DNA of 5,709 bases from NCBI GenBank assembly GCA_900757465.1, contig CAAENY010000056.1, positions 1 to 5,709 of the forward strand, given 5' to 3'. The stretch is from an uncultured Collinsella sp. GTDB taxonomy: Bacteria; Actinomycetota; Coriobacteriia; Coriobacteriales; Coriobacteriaceae. Positions 5,428-5,709 of the stretch are shown here, one piece after another. A program made the translations under genes and the position numbers. Numbering within the stretch: position 1 is the first letter of the stretch; the number at the start of each line of letters is the position of its first letter. The notes beneath the pieces were generated by a model. It did no database searches, was not told where the DNA came from, and saw only the letters and a list, made by a program, of their open reading frames with translations.

Positions 5428-5460
5428 AAAAATCGCCCCACGACTTCTTGGACGATTTTT
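5428..5460. terminator. Candidate bidirectional terminator hairpin
   Basis: AAAAATCG (5428-5435) pairs exactly with CGATTTTT (5453-5460) around a 17-base loop, so either strand gives a stem ending in a T run. The stem is AT-rich and the loop long, so it would be a weak intrinsic terminator. On the minus strand it would end transcription of a gene beyond the right edge before prmC. Confidence 0.35.
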
Positions 5461-5572
5461 CGAGCAATATTTTCAATTGCAGATGAATACCGCCAATTGC
5501 TTTAAGCAGGTAAGCAGCTCAAAGGCCATCAAAACCGATTGAATAACATCTCAAAGCAATGTACCCAACCTA

Positions 5573-5597
5573 GTCATTTAAGAACGTCCCCAATGAC
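5573..5597. repeat. Short inverted repeat, possible REP-like element
   Basis: GTCATT (5573-5578) and AATGAC (5592-5597) are exact complements around a 13-base loop containing AAGAACGTCCCC. The motif resembles short dispersed hairpins linked to IS200-like transposases, as I remember them, but only one copy is in the window, so this is unproven. Confidence 0.3.
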
Positions 5598-5706
5598 CAC
5601 CTCTAAGGCGCCGCAGGTTGAGCATAAGTCAGCGAAAACGCCCCTAAGCGAGCAAGGTGACGTGAAAGAGGAGGGAAGCGTACTTCGGTACGCGACCGAC
5701 GATTGA
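5593..5706 (+). CDS. Doubtful 37-codon open frame of unknown function
   Basis: An ATG at 5593 opens a frame that ends at TGA 5704-5706. The peptide is hydrophilic, begins MTTSKAPQVEHK and ends GSVLRYATDD. The frame stays open upstream to a stop at 5503-5505. Against it: no ribosome binding site precedes the ATG, the complementary strand is also open here (about 44 codons from the edge to a stop at 5578-5580), and the segment contains a strong RNA hairpin. I recognise no family. A structured RNA or dispersed repeat is at least as likely. Confidence 0.15.
   Translation: MTTSKAPQVEHKSAKTPLSEQGDVKEEGSVLRYATDD
5678..5693 (+). ncRNA. UUCG-capped hairpin, part of a possible structured RNA cut by the right edge
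   Basis: GCGTAC and GTACGC form a perfect 6-bp stem closed by C(UUCG)G, one of the most stable RNA tetraloops; only the plus strand gives this loop. It is flanked by a purine-rich stretch GAAAGAGGAGGGAA (5664-5677) and by GACCGACGATTGAA (5694-5707). CGT at 5661-5663 could pair with ACG at 5707-5709, hinting at an outer stem that continues outside the window. No T run follows inside the window, so it is not an ordinary terminator as seen. Confidence 0.35.
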
Positions 5707-5709
5707 ACG

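Larger units (their letters stand above)
5180..5709. other. Long intergenic region upstream of prmC
   Basis: About 530 bases without a confident gene and visibly richer in A+T than the coding DNA. From left to right it holds the prmC ribosome binding site and possible promoter, a 12-bp palindrome inside a larger nested inverted repeat (5346-5416), a T-ended hairpin (5428-5460), a REP-like inverted repeat (5573-5597), and a UUCG-capped hairpin near the right edge. The 10-mer GACGATTGAA occurs at 5257-5266 and again at 5698-5707; by rough estimate this could be chance. I see no tRNA or rRNA. The right end of the region is outside the window. Confidence 0.6.

Noticed and set aside
5474..5500. 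CAATTGC repeated 20 bases apart, considered as an iteron or CRISPR-like repeat
   Set aside because: Only two 7-base copies, with no array and no associated genes.

Overview
The window looks like chromosomal DNA of a GC-rich actinobacterium. A gut Coriobacteriia such as Collinsella is my best guess, from the GC-rich third codon positions, AGGAGG-type ribosome binding sites, and a Firmicutes-like neighbourhood of prmC, threonylcarbamoyl-AMP synthase and upp. This is an impression; no database search was possible. All confident genes lie on the minus strand, so transcription runs from right to left.

Layout in transcription order. Positions 5180-5709 are a lower-GC intergenic stretch with no confident gene. 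It holds several inverted repeats, a possible prmC promoter, and at the extreme right a UUCG-capped hairpin inside a 37-codon open frame; it is cut by the window edge. Next comes prmC (5179-3893), a release-factor glutamine methyltransferase with a very large Ala/Glu-rich insertion between its two domains. Then a compact hicA-hicB toxin-antitoxin pair (3824-3181) follows, with its own strong promoter overlapped by a perfect AT-rich palindrome, the probable operator. Then tsaC/sua5 (3046-2303), glpK (2289-748) and the 5' 208 codons of upp (625 to the left edge).

How the genes relate. PrmC methylates the GGQ glutamine of release factors, and TsaC makes the precursor of the tRNA t6A modification, so both support translation. 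Upp salvages uracil to UMP. In Firmicutes such as Bacillus, prmC, the sua5-type gene and upp lie in this order within one region. Here hicAB sits between prmC and tsaC, and glpK sits between tsaC and upp. TsaC and GlpK are probably translationally coupled: the glpK ribosome binding site touches the tsaC stop codon. hicA and hicB are coupled in the same way.

I did not find a convincing new multi-gene system. The points most worth checking are the PrmC insertion with its 36-bp tandem repeat, the hicAB operator, non-standard residues in the GlpK nucleotide loop, and the structured right-hand intergenic region.
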